The notes under the pieces were generated by a model. That model did not search any database. It saw only the letters and a program-made list of their open reading frames with translations, and was not told the origin of the DNA. Positions 1-5,280 of a stretch of DNA of 8,890 nt are shown here, piece after piece. The stretch is from contig CALBRY010000319.1 of NCBI GenBank assembly GCA_937927665.1, forward strand, positions 1 to 8,890, written 5' to 3'. Source of the DNA: an uncultured Chloroflexota bacterium (GTDB lineage Bacteria > Chloroflexota > Anaerolineae > Aggregatilineales > Phototrophicaceae). Every line of letters begins with the position of its first letter. Position 1 is the stretch's first letter. A program made the translations under genes and the position numbers.

Positions 1-45
1 CAGGATCACAGCGACGAGGATCAGCGTGCGAAGGCGGGCGATCAT
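1..45 (-). CDS. 5' fragment of a gene with an N-terminal signal peptide or membrane anchor
   Basis: Only the first 15 codons are inside the window; the gene runs off the left edge. Read on the minus strand it begins MIARLRTLILVAVIL: two arginines followed by an unbroken hydrophobic stretch, as expected for the n- and h-regions of a Sec signal peptide or a first membrane helix. The start is well supported: an AAGGAG ribosome-binding site (complement of 53-58) lies 7 nt upstream of the ATG. The function cannot be judged from so short a piece. It lies downstream of the hotdog thioesterase on the same strand, but a strong hairpin and about 130 bp of AT-rich spacer separate them, so it probably has its own promoter. 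Confidence 0.7.
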   Translation of the reverse strand, partial: MIARLRTLILVAVIL

Positions 46-59
46 AAACGCGCTCCTTA

Positions 60-139
60 AGAGGTAAAAAAAGAGGTGCAGTAATGTCAATTTAAATTGT
101 ACTGATTGTGTTGTAGAAAATCTGCAAAAAAGCTAAGTT
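60..139 (-). promoter_or_regulatory. AT-rich spacer, possible promoter of the leftward partial gene
   Basis: This spacer holds a perfect 12-bp palindrome CAATTTAAATTG (88-99). On the minus strand a TACAAT (complement of 96-101, 5 of 6 to the -10 consensus) would give a leader of about 45 nt, but no good -35 sits 17 bp upstream. A perfect TTGACA (complement of 85-90) is also present, but its matching -10 would put the transcription start inside the ribosome-binding site, so it is less likely to be used as a -35. The exact promoter is unresolved. Confidence 0.3.
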
Positions 140-168
140 TCCTCACCCCGTGCAAGCAGGGGTGAGGA
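140..168 (-). terminator. hairpin terminator of the hotdog thioesterase gene
   Basis: A perfect 10-bp stem (140-149 with 159-168; core arms CCTCACCCC and GGGGTGAGG) encloses a 9-nt loop, 8 nt after the stop codon of the leftward gene. On the minus strand it is followed by AAACTTAGCTTTTTT, so the T-run is displaced from the stem. This could be an intrinsic terminator of moderate quality or an mRNA 3'-end stabiliser. Confidence 0.65.
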
Positions 169-176
169 GTGCTCGA

Positions 177-1085
177 TTACGCCCTATCGGCGATATGGGT
201 GGCGAAGTCGTCCATGATTTGAAGCGGGAGACGGGCGATCTTGCCGGTTTCCGGGTTGATGAACACGAACAATCCGCGTGCCTGTGCGATCAATGCGCCA
301 TCGGTGGAGCGGGTGATAATGTAATGGCGGACAGTGGTTGAGCGGCGGGTTTCGGAAAGATAGGTACTGATAGAGAGTTCTTCCGCTAAGACTGCCTGTA
401 AGCGATACTCGATTTGCATGCGGCGGGCGACGATGCCGAAGTTTTCGGCGGTCATACGCGCCATCGACCAGCCGAAATGACGGGTTGCACCGAAACCGGC
501 TTCTTCCATGTAATTGAGATACGTCGCGTTGTTCACATGCCGCGCTTGATCAACGTCACGCCATTCGACAAGGCGATTCTGGGTATATATCCCCGGCGGC
601 GGCGGTGGGGCAGCGGGGAATTTCTTGCGCTCGGTGGCGACGGGGAGGGTTTGCGTCACATCACCGGGTGAAGCGAGATCGGGCGGGGCAAAATCGGCGA
701 TCATTTCCGGCGGAACGCTGGCGGGCTGACCTGTTGCAAGGTTGATGTACACCCAATCGGTTTTGGCGCGGGCGACCATTTCGCCTTTACCGTTGCGAAG
801 CTCATAATAGCGGGTGGATCGGACACGGCGAAAATCGGCTGCCCATGTCGTGATCTCGACGGTATCCCCATGACGGAGCGGAATCAAATATTCGATGTCG
901 GTTTCGCGGATCAACCACAAACGCCCGATGCTTTGATAGCGGGCTTCATCCCAGCCGACCGCGGCGGAAGCATCGGTCGCGGCTTGCTGCATATACCGAA
1001 GGTAGTTAGCGTTGTTGACGTGCCCGTAAAAATCACATTCATACGAGCGCACGCGGAAAGATTGTTTGAAGATATTCCCGGACAT
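177..1085 (-). CDS. tandem-hotdog acyl-CoA/acyl-ACP thioesterase-like protein
   Basis: This 302-residue protein has two complete hotdog (4HBT-type) domains, about residues 5-135 and 167-295, joined by a proline-rich linker (PPPPPG, 160-165). Each half carries the family's catalytic-loop signature: D18 with GHVNNANYL (21-29), and D179 with RHVNNATYL (182-190). The aspartate aligns with the catalytic Asp of the 4-hydroxybenzoyl-CoA thioesterase/YbgC family. Each half also repeats a late strand ending in YINLATGQ (113-120) or FINPETGK (275-282), so it is an internal duplication with both sites apparently intact. The expected role is cytoplasmic hydrolysis of acyl-CoA or acyl-ACP thioesters; the chain length cannot be told. 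The tandem form resembles bacterial relatives of acyl-ACP thioesterases. The ATG has a weak AGG-type ribosome site 8 nt upstream. It is transcribed divergently from the ferredoxin gene. Confidence 0.87.
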   Translation of the reverse strand: MSGNIFKQSFRVRSYECDFYGHVNNANYLRYMQQAATDASAAVGWDEARYQSIGRLWLIRETDIEYLIPLRHGDTVEITTWAADFRRVRSTRYYELRNGKGEMVARAKTDWVYINLATGQPASVPPEMIADFAPPDLASPGDVTQTLPVATERKKFPAAPPPPPGIYTQNRLVEWRDVDQARHVNNATYLNYMEEAGFGATRHFGWSMARMTAENFGIVARRMQIEYRLQAVLAEELSISTYLSETRRSTTVRHYIITRSTDGALIAQARGLFVFINPETGKIARLPLQIMDDFATHIADRA

Positions 1086-1173
1086 AGCAACCTATCTATG
1101 ATTGACCGGATCAACAGGGGTTAGTATACCCTGATCCTGTGGGATAATAGATGCGAGAGTGGAAGCAGGATCT
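1086..1173. promoter_or_regulatory. divergent promoter region between thioesterase and ferredoxin genes
   Basis: Rightward, an extended -10 TGGGATAAT (1140-1148) would start transcription near 1155, about 19 nt before the ATG at 1174. Leftward, TATACT (complement of 1123-1128) is a 5-of-6 match to -10 and would give a leader of about 30 nt. Neither has a convincing -35. A 6-bp inverted repeat GGATCA/TGATCC (1108-1113 and 1132-1137) brackets the leftward -10, with GGG/CCC inside it, and could be an operator serving both directions. The two promoters overlap, so they may compete. Confidence 0.45.
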
Positions 1174-1470
1174 ATGACGGATAATGATGCACCGCGCAAA
1201 ATTCGCGTGGTCTTGTGCATGGGTGAATATTGCAGTCTGGGACGCCGCGCCGAATTGATCCAGCAGGCGATCGCGCCGGTGATCCGCGCCGCGAATGAAG
1301 ATGAATCGGCAGCGCCTATTCGATTGGAAACGGCGCGATGCTTGAGTATGTGCGCGGTGGGTCCGAATATCGTCATTTACCCCGATGATCTGGTACTGAA
1401 TAAACAAACCCCCGCCAGCGCGGTCGAGGCGATTGAACGCTATCTCGCACAGCATCCCCCGAAGGCATAA
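1174..1470 (+). CDS. thioredoxin-like [2Fe-2S] ferredoxin domain protein (NuoE/COG3411 type)
   Basis: This small protein (98 residues from the ATG) has the thioredoxin-fold ferredoxin pattern of NuoE and the clostridial 2Fe-2S ferredoxins. Four cysteines are spaced C15-x4-C20, 35 residues, C56-x3-C60, matching the NuoE ligand layout, in the contexts CMGEYC and CLSMCAVGP. The following IVIYPDDLV strand and a C-terminal helix complete the fold. It probably carries one [2Fe-2S] cluster and moves electrons in the cytoplasm, or gives redox sensing; no partner hydrogenase or complex I subunit is encoded nearby. An in-frame GTG at 1159 would add five residues, but the ATG is preferred: GGAAG lies 8 nt upstream and the candidate transcription start near 1155 leaves the GTG almost no leader. 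It stands alone and diverges from the thioesterase gene. Confidence 0.87.
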   Translation: MTDNDAPRKIRVVLCMGEYCSLGRRAELIQQAIAPVIRAANEDESAAPIRLETARCLSMCAVGPNIVIYPDDLVLNKQTPASAVEAIERYLAQHPPKA

Positions 1471-1626
1471 ATACGCACTCCCCCCGGAATACGCGATTAC
1501 GACTTTTATTAACGTTTTCAATCGCGGATAACATCTTTACAATTCCGCTACGCACGACAAGATATTCACCTATACACTAAATCATGCAAAATCCCTTTGC
1601 TTTCGTAGAAGAATAGAGGAAGCGTC
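1471..1626 (+). promoter_or_regulatory. spacer with inverted repeat, before the secreted-protein gene
   Basis: CGCGATT (1492-1498) and AATCGCG (1520-1526) form a 7-bp inverted repeat with a 21-nt AT-rich loop. It may be a weak ferredoxin-gene terminator, though no T-run follows, or an operator. TATACA (1571-1576) and GATATT (1561-1566) are -10-like, with TTTACA (1536-1541) upstream, but the spacings are poor. The strong AGAGGA ribosome site (1615-1620), 6 nt before the ATG at 1627, fixes the next gene's start. Confidence 0.35.
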
Positions 1627-2592
1627 ATGCTGCGTCGAATCGTAAGCATCCTGCTTGTTATTACCCTTGCTGCCGGAATTGGGATTTTCGCTGCCGGGGG
1701 GCTTAGTATCACCAGCTTTGGATTTGTTGAAGGCGGCTGTACGTACGTATCGATTTCGATCACAATCGTGGATTTCACTTATACTGATGCCGCAGTCGAT
1801 GTTCAGATTTACAAGAATGGATCACTGGTTGATTCAGCGCAGCTTTCGGCGTATCCGTCGGGTTCCGTGTCTCAGGGATTCGTTGTCGATGCTGTTTCCG
1901 GTGATTCGATCACGGCAACTGCATCGATCGCTGAGTCATTCAGCACCAACGCGGGACCGATCGTGTGCGGGGGTGGATCGAGCGGATCAACGGGGGGCGG
2001 CGGTGCAGGCGGCGGCGCGACCGATGGACGCTTGAACTATGCAGCGGATGAATATTACACGCTCTACTGCAGCGGCGATCAACTCCATATCTGGCGCGGC
2101 GTGCCAAGCGGGTTGGAATTGGGGAGTGTCTCCTTGATCACGCTGATGGGAATGGCAGCGGGCGAAGTTCGCGATGCGGGCGGCGGGATGACTGTTCAGC
2201 GTAATTCGGATGACCTGTTCACGGTTTACGGCAGTAATGGGAATACCGCGCCAAATCCGGGCATGAAGTCGTTTTCGATGAGCGAGTGTATTTCACGCAA
2301 CGGCGGTCAGCCTGCTGTGAGTCCACAAGCTCCCGAAGTGGCCGATTGTTCGCTCCCCATCAACTTGAATGTGCGCGGGTGTTACGCCTCGCTTGAGGCA
2401 TGGTGCGCCGCGATCAATAATTCACACCCCGATTGTGATTCTTCGTCTACCCCTCCAGCGTCCAGCATTCAAATTCTCTACAACTGTTTCTATTCGCTCG
2501 CGTCAACCGTGTGCGCGGGTGCTACCGTTCCCTTCGGCATTGTGCTTGTTTCGCGCCGATTGAAGCGAATGCGCCCAAGCGATTTGAAATAG
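1627..2592 (+). CDS. unrecognised exported cysteine-rich two-domain protein, probably C-terminally anchored
   Basis: I do not recognise this 321-residue protein. It starts with a clear signal peptide (MLRRIVS, then a hydrophobic core to about residue 24). Residues 30-114 are beta-rich and Ig/fibronectin-like in texture (DVQIYKNGSLVDSAQL) and are bracketed by C38 and C114, a likely disulfide. A flexible Gly/Ser linker (about 115-131) leads to a second beta-rich domain beginning DGRLNYAADEYYTLYC, recalling DGR-N modules of exported Chloroflexota proteins; that comparison is from memory. The C-terminal part (241-296) holds six more cysteines, then a fairly hydrophobic stretch (about 283-308) and a basic tail RRLKRMR, as in a single C-terminal membrane anchor. 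All ten cysteines follow the signal peptide. Start: AGAGGA 6 nt upstream. It is monocistronic, closed by the terminator at 2620-2663. Role unknown; a cell-envelope protein is likely. Confidence 0.8.
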   Translation: MLRRIVSILLVITLAAGIGIFAAGGLSITSFGFVEGGCTYVSISITIVDFTYTDAAVDVQIYKNGSLVDSAQLSAYPSGSVSQGFVVDAVSGDSITATASIAESFSTNAGPIVCGGGSSGSTGGGGAGGGATDGRLNYAADEYYTLYCSGDQLHIWRGVPSGLELGSVSLITLMGMAAGEVRDAGGGMTVQRNSDDLFTVYGSNGNTAPNPGMKSFSMSECISRNGGQPAVSPQAPEVADCSLPINLNVRGCYASLEAWCAAINNSHPDCDSSSTPPASSIQILYNCFYSLASTVCAGATVPFGIVLVSRRLKRMRPSDLK

Positions 2593-2613
2593 TCGGGCGT
2601 TTCGCGCCGATTG
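2548..2613 (+). repeat. pair of 15-bp direct repeats at the 3' end of the secreted-protein gene
   Basis: GTTTCGCGCCGATTG occurs exactly at 2548-2562, inside the coding sequence just before the basic tail, and at 2599-2613, seven bases past the stop codon. The period is 51 bp. The copies flank the sequence encoding the last residues and the stop. Confidence 0.8.
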
Positions 2614-2619
2614 TTCCTC

Positions 2620-2663
2620 AAAGCCCGTCCCCTACTTTCAAAAAAGGGGACGGGTTTTATTTT
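2620..2663 (+). terminator. intrinsic terminator of the secreted-protein gene
   Basis: A perfect 9-bp stem, CCCGTCCCC (2624-2632) with GGGGACGGG (2646-2654), surrounds a 13-nt loop and is followed at once by TTTTATTTT (2655-2663). The A-rich bases before the stem can extend the pairing into the T-run. It isolates the downstream MerR promoter from read-through. Confidence 0.93.
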
Positions 2664-2668
2664 ACCCC

Positions 2669-2699
2669 TTGAGTCTGACGTAACGTGAGACAATATCAT
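2669..2699 (+). promoter_or_regulatory. MerR-type promoter with 19-bp spacer and central operator dyad
   Basis: TTGAGT (2669-2674) and TATCAT (2694-2699, 5 of 6 to TATAAT) are separated by exactly 19 bp, the over-long spacing typical of promoters activated by MerR-family DNA distortion. Between them lies an interrupted palindrome, GTCTGACGT (2673-2681) and ACGTGAGAC (2683-2691), 8 of 9 pairs matching around the central base 2682. The predicted start near 2706 gives a leader of about 26 nt for the MerR gene. The likely reading is autoregulation of the regulator-peptidase operon. Confidence 0.7.
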
Positions 2700-2731
2700 C
2701 GGCATGGTATGAGGGCGGGAACAATTGAAAG

Positions 2732-3538
2732 ATGGAAAAGACCTTTACCGTACATGAGTTCGCGCAGCTTGCCGGGGTGAGTGTACGAACGCTTCACTAT
2801 TACGATCAAGCGGGGCTGCTGCGGGCGGCACGGCGCGGCGGAATCCGCGAACAGGGGGCGCGATCCCGGAGTACGCGCAAGGCTGAGGAATTCGGCGTGC
2901 GCGAATACCGCCAGCGCGATCTGCTGCGCTTACAACAAATACTCACGCTGAAGCATCTCGGTTTTTCGCTGAACGAAATCCGCGAAATGCTCGATTCGCC
3001 GCGCTTTGATATGCGTGAGGCGCTCGACGCGCAAGAATCGGCGCTGAAGCATCAAATCGAGGAATTACAAAGCGCGGTGCAAGCGATCCAGATCGCCAAA
3101 GCGCACATGGACGCGACAGGCGGCGCAAATTGGGAGCAGATCACCGCAATCATTCTGGCGGTCAAACGGGCGGCGGAGCATGTCGAATGGGTGCGGCAGT
3201 ATTACACCGATCAGCAGTTGGCGCATCTATACACCACATTTGATCCCGGCGCGGCGGAGGCGGGTACGCGGGCGTGGGAGCGCTTGATCGCACGGTTTCG
3301 GGCGGTGCAGCATTTACCGCCAGATCACCCGGATGTGCAGGTACTCGCGGCGGAACGTGCCGATCTCCTGCACCAGTTCACGCGGGGAGATGCCGAAATT
3401 GAAGCCTCGCTCAAGCGGATGTATGCCGATCCGCAGCAGATTCCGGCGGCGTTCCGCAATTACGAGGATGAAACGCTCGAATTTATGCGCGCCGCCGATG
3501 CGGTGTATCAGGCACAGCAAAAAGGGACATCAGCATGA
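2732..3538 (+). CDS. MerR-family transcriptional activator with TipAS-like ligand-binding domain
   Basis: This 268-residue protein has the MerR layout: a helix-turn-helix (TVHEFAQLAGVSVRTLHYYD, 6-25), wing and second helical pair (VREYRQRDLLRL, 56-67; GFSLNEIREML, 77-87), a long dimerisation helix (about 95-128), then a helical C-terminal domain (about 148-262) resembling TipAS. TipAS-like marks are YYTDQQLAHL (157-166), AWERLIARF, and the DLLHQFTRGD...LKRMYADP region. TipAS domains bind antibiotics or other small molecules and trigger the regulator. Odd: the wing between RAARR and VREYR holds about 15-20 extra residues, rich in Arg, Gly and Ser, where MerR proteins usually have a short turn. 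The ribosome site before the ATG is weak. The stop overlaps the next start, so the peptidase is surely co-expressed, and the 2669-2699 promoter suggests self-control. The ligand is unknown. Confidence 0.9.
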   Translation: MEKTFTVHEFAQLAGVSVRTLHYYDQAGLLRAARRGGIREQGARSRSTRKAEEFGVREYRQRDLLRLQQILTLKHLGFSLNEIREMLDSPRFDMREALDAQESALKHQIEELQSAVQAIQIAKAHMDATGGANWEQITAIILAVKRAAEHVEWVRQYYTDQQLAHLYTTFDPGAAEAGTRAWERLIARFRAVQHLPPDHPDVQVLAAERADLLHQFTRGDAEIEASLKRMYADPQQIPAAFRNYEDETLEFMRAADAVYQAQQKGTSA

Positions 3539-4425
3539 ACTTTACGATCATCAACACATTGGAGATTTACCAGCGGATGCTGGCGGAGCGCGATCCGGCG
3601 GTGCGGGAAACGATTTTTGAAACGGAGATCGCCGCGCCGTTTGCGCCGATGCTGCGGATTTTCGGATCAGAAGGTACGGCGGCGTTTAAGCAGTTCAATA
3701 TGGTCACGGCGGATGATCTCGATAACGGTGTGAGCGAGATCGTGCGCGCCCATACTGACCGATTAACCGCAGTGGACGCACACGCTATCACCACAGCGGC
3801 GCTCTATCAAGCGGCGGAACAATTCGCACCGCTTGCGGATCGACTGCATGTGCAAGATGTGATTTACGCACTCTTGCTCATGCATCCCGATAAGGTGATG
3901 GCGGGGGATCTGGGCTATGCGGGTTTCGGCGGGATACCCGGTTATATCATGGTCACCTTGAGCAGCACATCCGATGCGGTGATCGGTTTGCTCAAAGGAA
4001 CGACGGCGCACGAGCTTTATCACAACGTGCATTTTAGTTTGCAGCCGTTTAACATCATGATGGCGACTGTCGGGCAGTATTTGACCGTCGAAGGGCTGGC
4101 GGAATCCTTCGCGCATGATCTGTATGGTGATGCGGGTGTTGGACTGCATGCAAAGGCATTCGATGAACGTCACATGGACGAGATGCGCGCTATTTTCGGT
4201 CGGGCGCTCCATGTGACCGGATTTGATGTGATCCGGGGGTATATCTTCGGGGGGCGAATCGCCGCGCATATGAACCTACCCGCGATCGATCTGCCGGATT
4301 TTGCCGGTTATGGGATGGGGTATCGCGTGGTGCAGGCGTATCTCAAACGCAACCACAAACGCGCGGCGGACTGCGTGTTCACGCCGTGGCAGGAAATAAT
4401 CGAAGGTTCAGGGATATTTCCCTAA
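3535..4425 (+). CDS. DUF2268-type putative zinc-dependent peptidase
   Basis: This 296-residue protein has no signal peptide or membrane helix and should be cytoplasmic. The zinc-site motif TTAHELYHNVHF contains HExxH (H159, E160, H163); LTVEGLAES follows, with E186 placed 22 residues after the second histidine, the arrangement of gluzincin-type third ligands. The overall pattern matches the DUF2268 family of predicted Zn-dependent proteases. Substrate and true peptidase activity are unproven. The ATG overlaps the TGA of the MerR gene (ATGA, 3535-3538), a sign of translational coupling, so it is most likely the output gene of the MerR/TipAS sensor. The natural inference is ligand-induced proteolysis or a resistance/stress response, but nothing in the sequence names the ligand. 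It converges on the hydrolase gene. Confidence 0.85.
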   Translation: MNFTIINTLEIYQRMLAERDPAVRETIFETEIAAPFAPMLRIFGSEGTAAFKQFNMVTADDLDNGVSEIVRAHTDRLTAVDAHAITTAALYQAAEQFAPLADRLHVQDVIYALLLMHPDKVMAGDLGYAGFGGIPGYIMVTLSSTSDAVIGLLKGTTAHELYHNVHFSLQPFNIMMATVGQYLTVEGLAESFAHDLYGDAGVGLHAKAFDERHMDEMRAIFGRALHVTGFDVIRGYIFGGRIAAHMNLPAIDLPDFAGYGMGYRVVQAYLKRNHKRAADCVFTPWQEIIEGSGIFP

Positions 4426-4474
4426 AAACCTGCCCCTACTCCTCATCCCATGCGATAAGGACGGGAGAAGGGGC
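4424..4474. terminator. hairpin in the convergent 3' region, T-run on the minus strand
   Basis: GCCCCTACTCC (4432-4442) and GGAGAAGGGGC (4464-4474) pair at 10 of 11 positions around a 21-nt loop. The five A's at 4424-4428 make a T-run just after the stem on the minus strand, so it best fits a terminator for the leftward flippase-hydrolase operon. In the rightward direction no T-run follows, although a small CGGT-CAA-ACCG hairpin (4474-4484) is adjacent; stopping of the peptidase transcript may be less efficient. Confidence 0.55.
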
Positions 4475-4494
4475 GGTCAAACCGATATCGAATG

Positions 4495-4508
4495 TGAGAG
4501 CGCTCTCA
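4495..4508. promoter_or_regulatory. perfect 14-bp palindrome of LacI-family operator form
   Basis: TGAGAGCGCTCTCA is a perfect 14-bp palindrome with a central CG. This form is typical of LacI-family operators (compare the CebR operator TGGGAGCGCTCCCA). It covers the stop codon of the alpha/beta hydrolase gene (4506-4508), between two convergent genes, so a normal promoter-operator role is not obvious. Confidence 0.4.
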
Positions 4509-5276
4509 ACGAACGCGGACTTCGTCAGCTTGTTCGAGAAAGCTGCCTAATGTCCTTGCGAACGTATCCCACATTTCCTCGTGGATCGCATGTCCACAAT
4601 GGAACATTTCGACACGTCCGTTTTCGGCACGGGCGGCGAATTTCTGCGCCAGCCGTTCCGGGTTGAGCGTATCGTATGAGCCTTCCATCAACAGGAGCGG
4701 CGCGGTAATGCGGTGCGCGATGCTGAGGCTGATATCGCCACCGGCATCGATCATATGCTTGACCGCATTGATCCACCCCAAAACAAGGCGATCCGCCGAC
4801 GCTTGATCTTTCAAATGGTTGATCTGGCGGGTTTCATCATCCATCCAATTGGCTGGATAGTTGCTTTGGATGCGCGGACGCAGCGCCGGATCGAATGAAC
4901 CGACCGCGCCCCACGCGGCAACTGCCGAGAAACGGTGCGGCTGCATGCCTGCCATACACAATGCGACTTCGCCGCCATCACTGAAACCGACTAGATGCGC
5001 CTGCTGAATGTCCAATTCGTCCATGAACGCCAGCATATCACGCGCATCCCGCTGATAAAAATCAACTGGGTATTCGCGAGGACGCGGCAGCGATTCACCA
5101 TATCCGCGCCGCGTTGGACCAAGTACCCGGTAGCCACGCAACCGCAGCCAATCCATCACACGAGCGAGATGAGTTTGGGCTGTTCCCAGCCACCCATGTA
5201 TGGCAATTACGGGATACCCGTCACCGATGTCGTCGTAGTAGATCTTTGCCCCGGTTGCAGTTTCACTAAATGCCAT
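4506..5276 (-). CDS. alpha/beta hydrolase, valacyclovir-hydrolase (BPHL)-like
   Basis: This 256-residue single-domain alpha/beta hydrolase has its landmarks in order: oxyanion-hole HGWLG (27-31), GPTRRGYGES (53-62), nucleophile elbow GFSDGG (97-102) with Ser99, acid in GSYDTLNP (Asp202), and His229 in HCGHAIHEE. The GxSDGG elbow and the following VALCMAG resemble BPHL-type hydrolases, which cleave amino-acid or other small esters; the actual substrate is unknown and such family labels are weak. There is no signal peptide, so it is cytoplasmic. Its ATG lies 4 nt after the stop of the upstream membrane-protein gene, with AGGG in that gene's end as a possible ribosome site, so the two form an operon. 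A 14-bp palindrome spans the stop codon. Confidence 0.88.
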   Translation of the reverse strand: MAFSETATGAKIYYDDIGDGYPVIAIHGWLGTAQTHLARVMDWLRLRGYRVLGPTRRGYGESLPRPREYPVDFYQRDARDMLAFMDELDIQQAHLVGFSDGGEVALCMAGMQPHRFSAVAAWGAVGSFDPALRPRIQSNYPANWMDDETRQINHLKDQASADRLVLGWINAVKHMIDAGGDISLSIAHRITAPLLLMEGSYDTLNPERLAQKFAARAENGRVEMFHCGHAIHEEMWDTFARTLGSFLEQADEVRVR

Positions 5277-5280
5277 GATG

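Noticed and set aside
94..112. Motif AAATTGTA plus TTGTGTT shared with 6508-6522
   Set aside because: Both copies are low-complexity AT-rich spacer, with a 4-nt difference in spacing, so the likeness is probably chance.
1159..1173. GTG start adding five residues to the ferredoxin
   Set aside because: It has a poor ribosome site and would lie about 4 nt from the likely transcription start; the ATG at 1174 is better supported.
2600..2731. Possible riboswitch or attenuator before the MerR gene
   Set aside because: The hairpin there is a simple terminator of the upstream gene and lies before the MerR promoter, so it is not in the MerR leader.
3763..4269. Open frame on the minus strand inside the zinc-peptidase gene
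   Set aside because: It is antisense to the HExxH coding sequence, lacks a ribosome site, and its His/Arg-rich composition is typical of a shadow frame.
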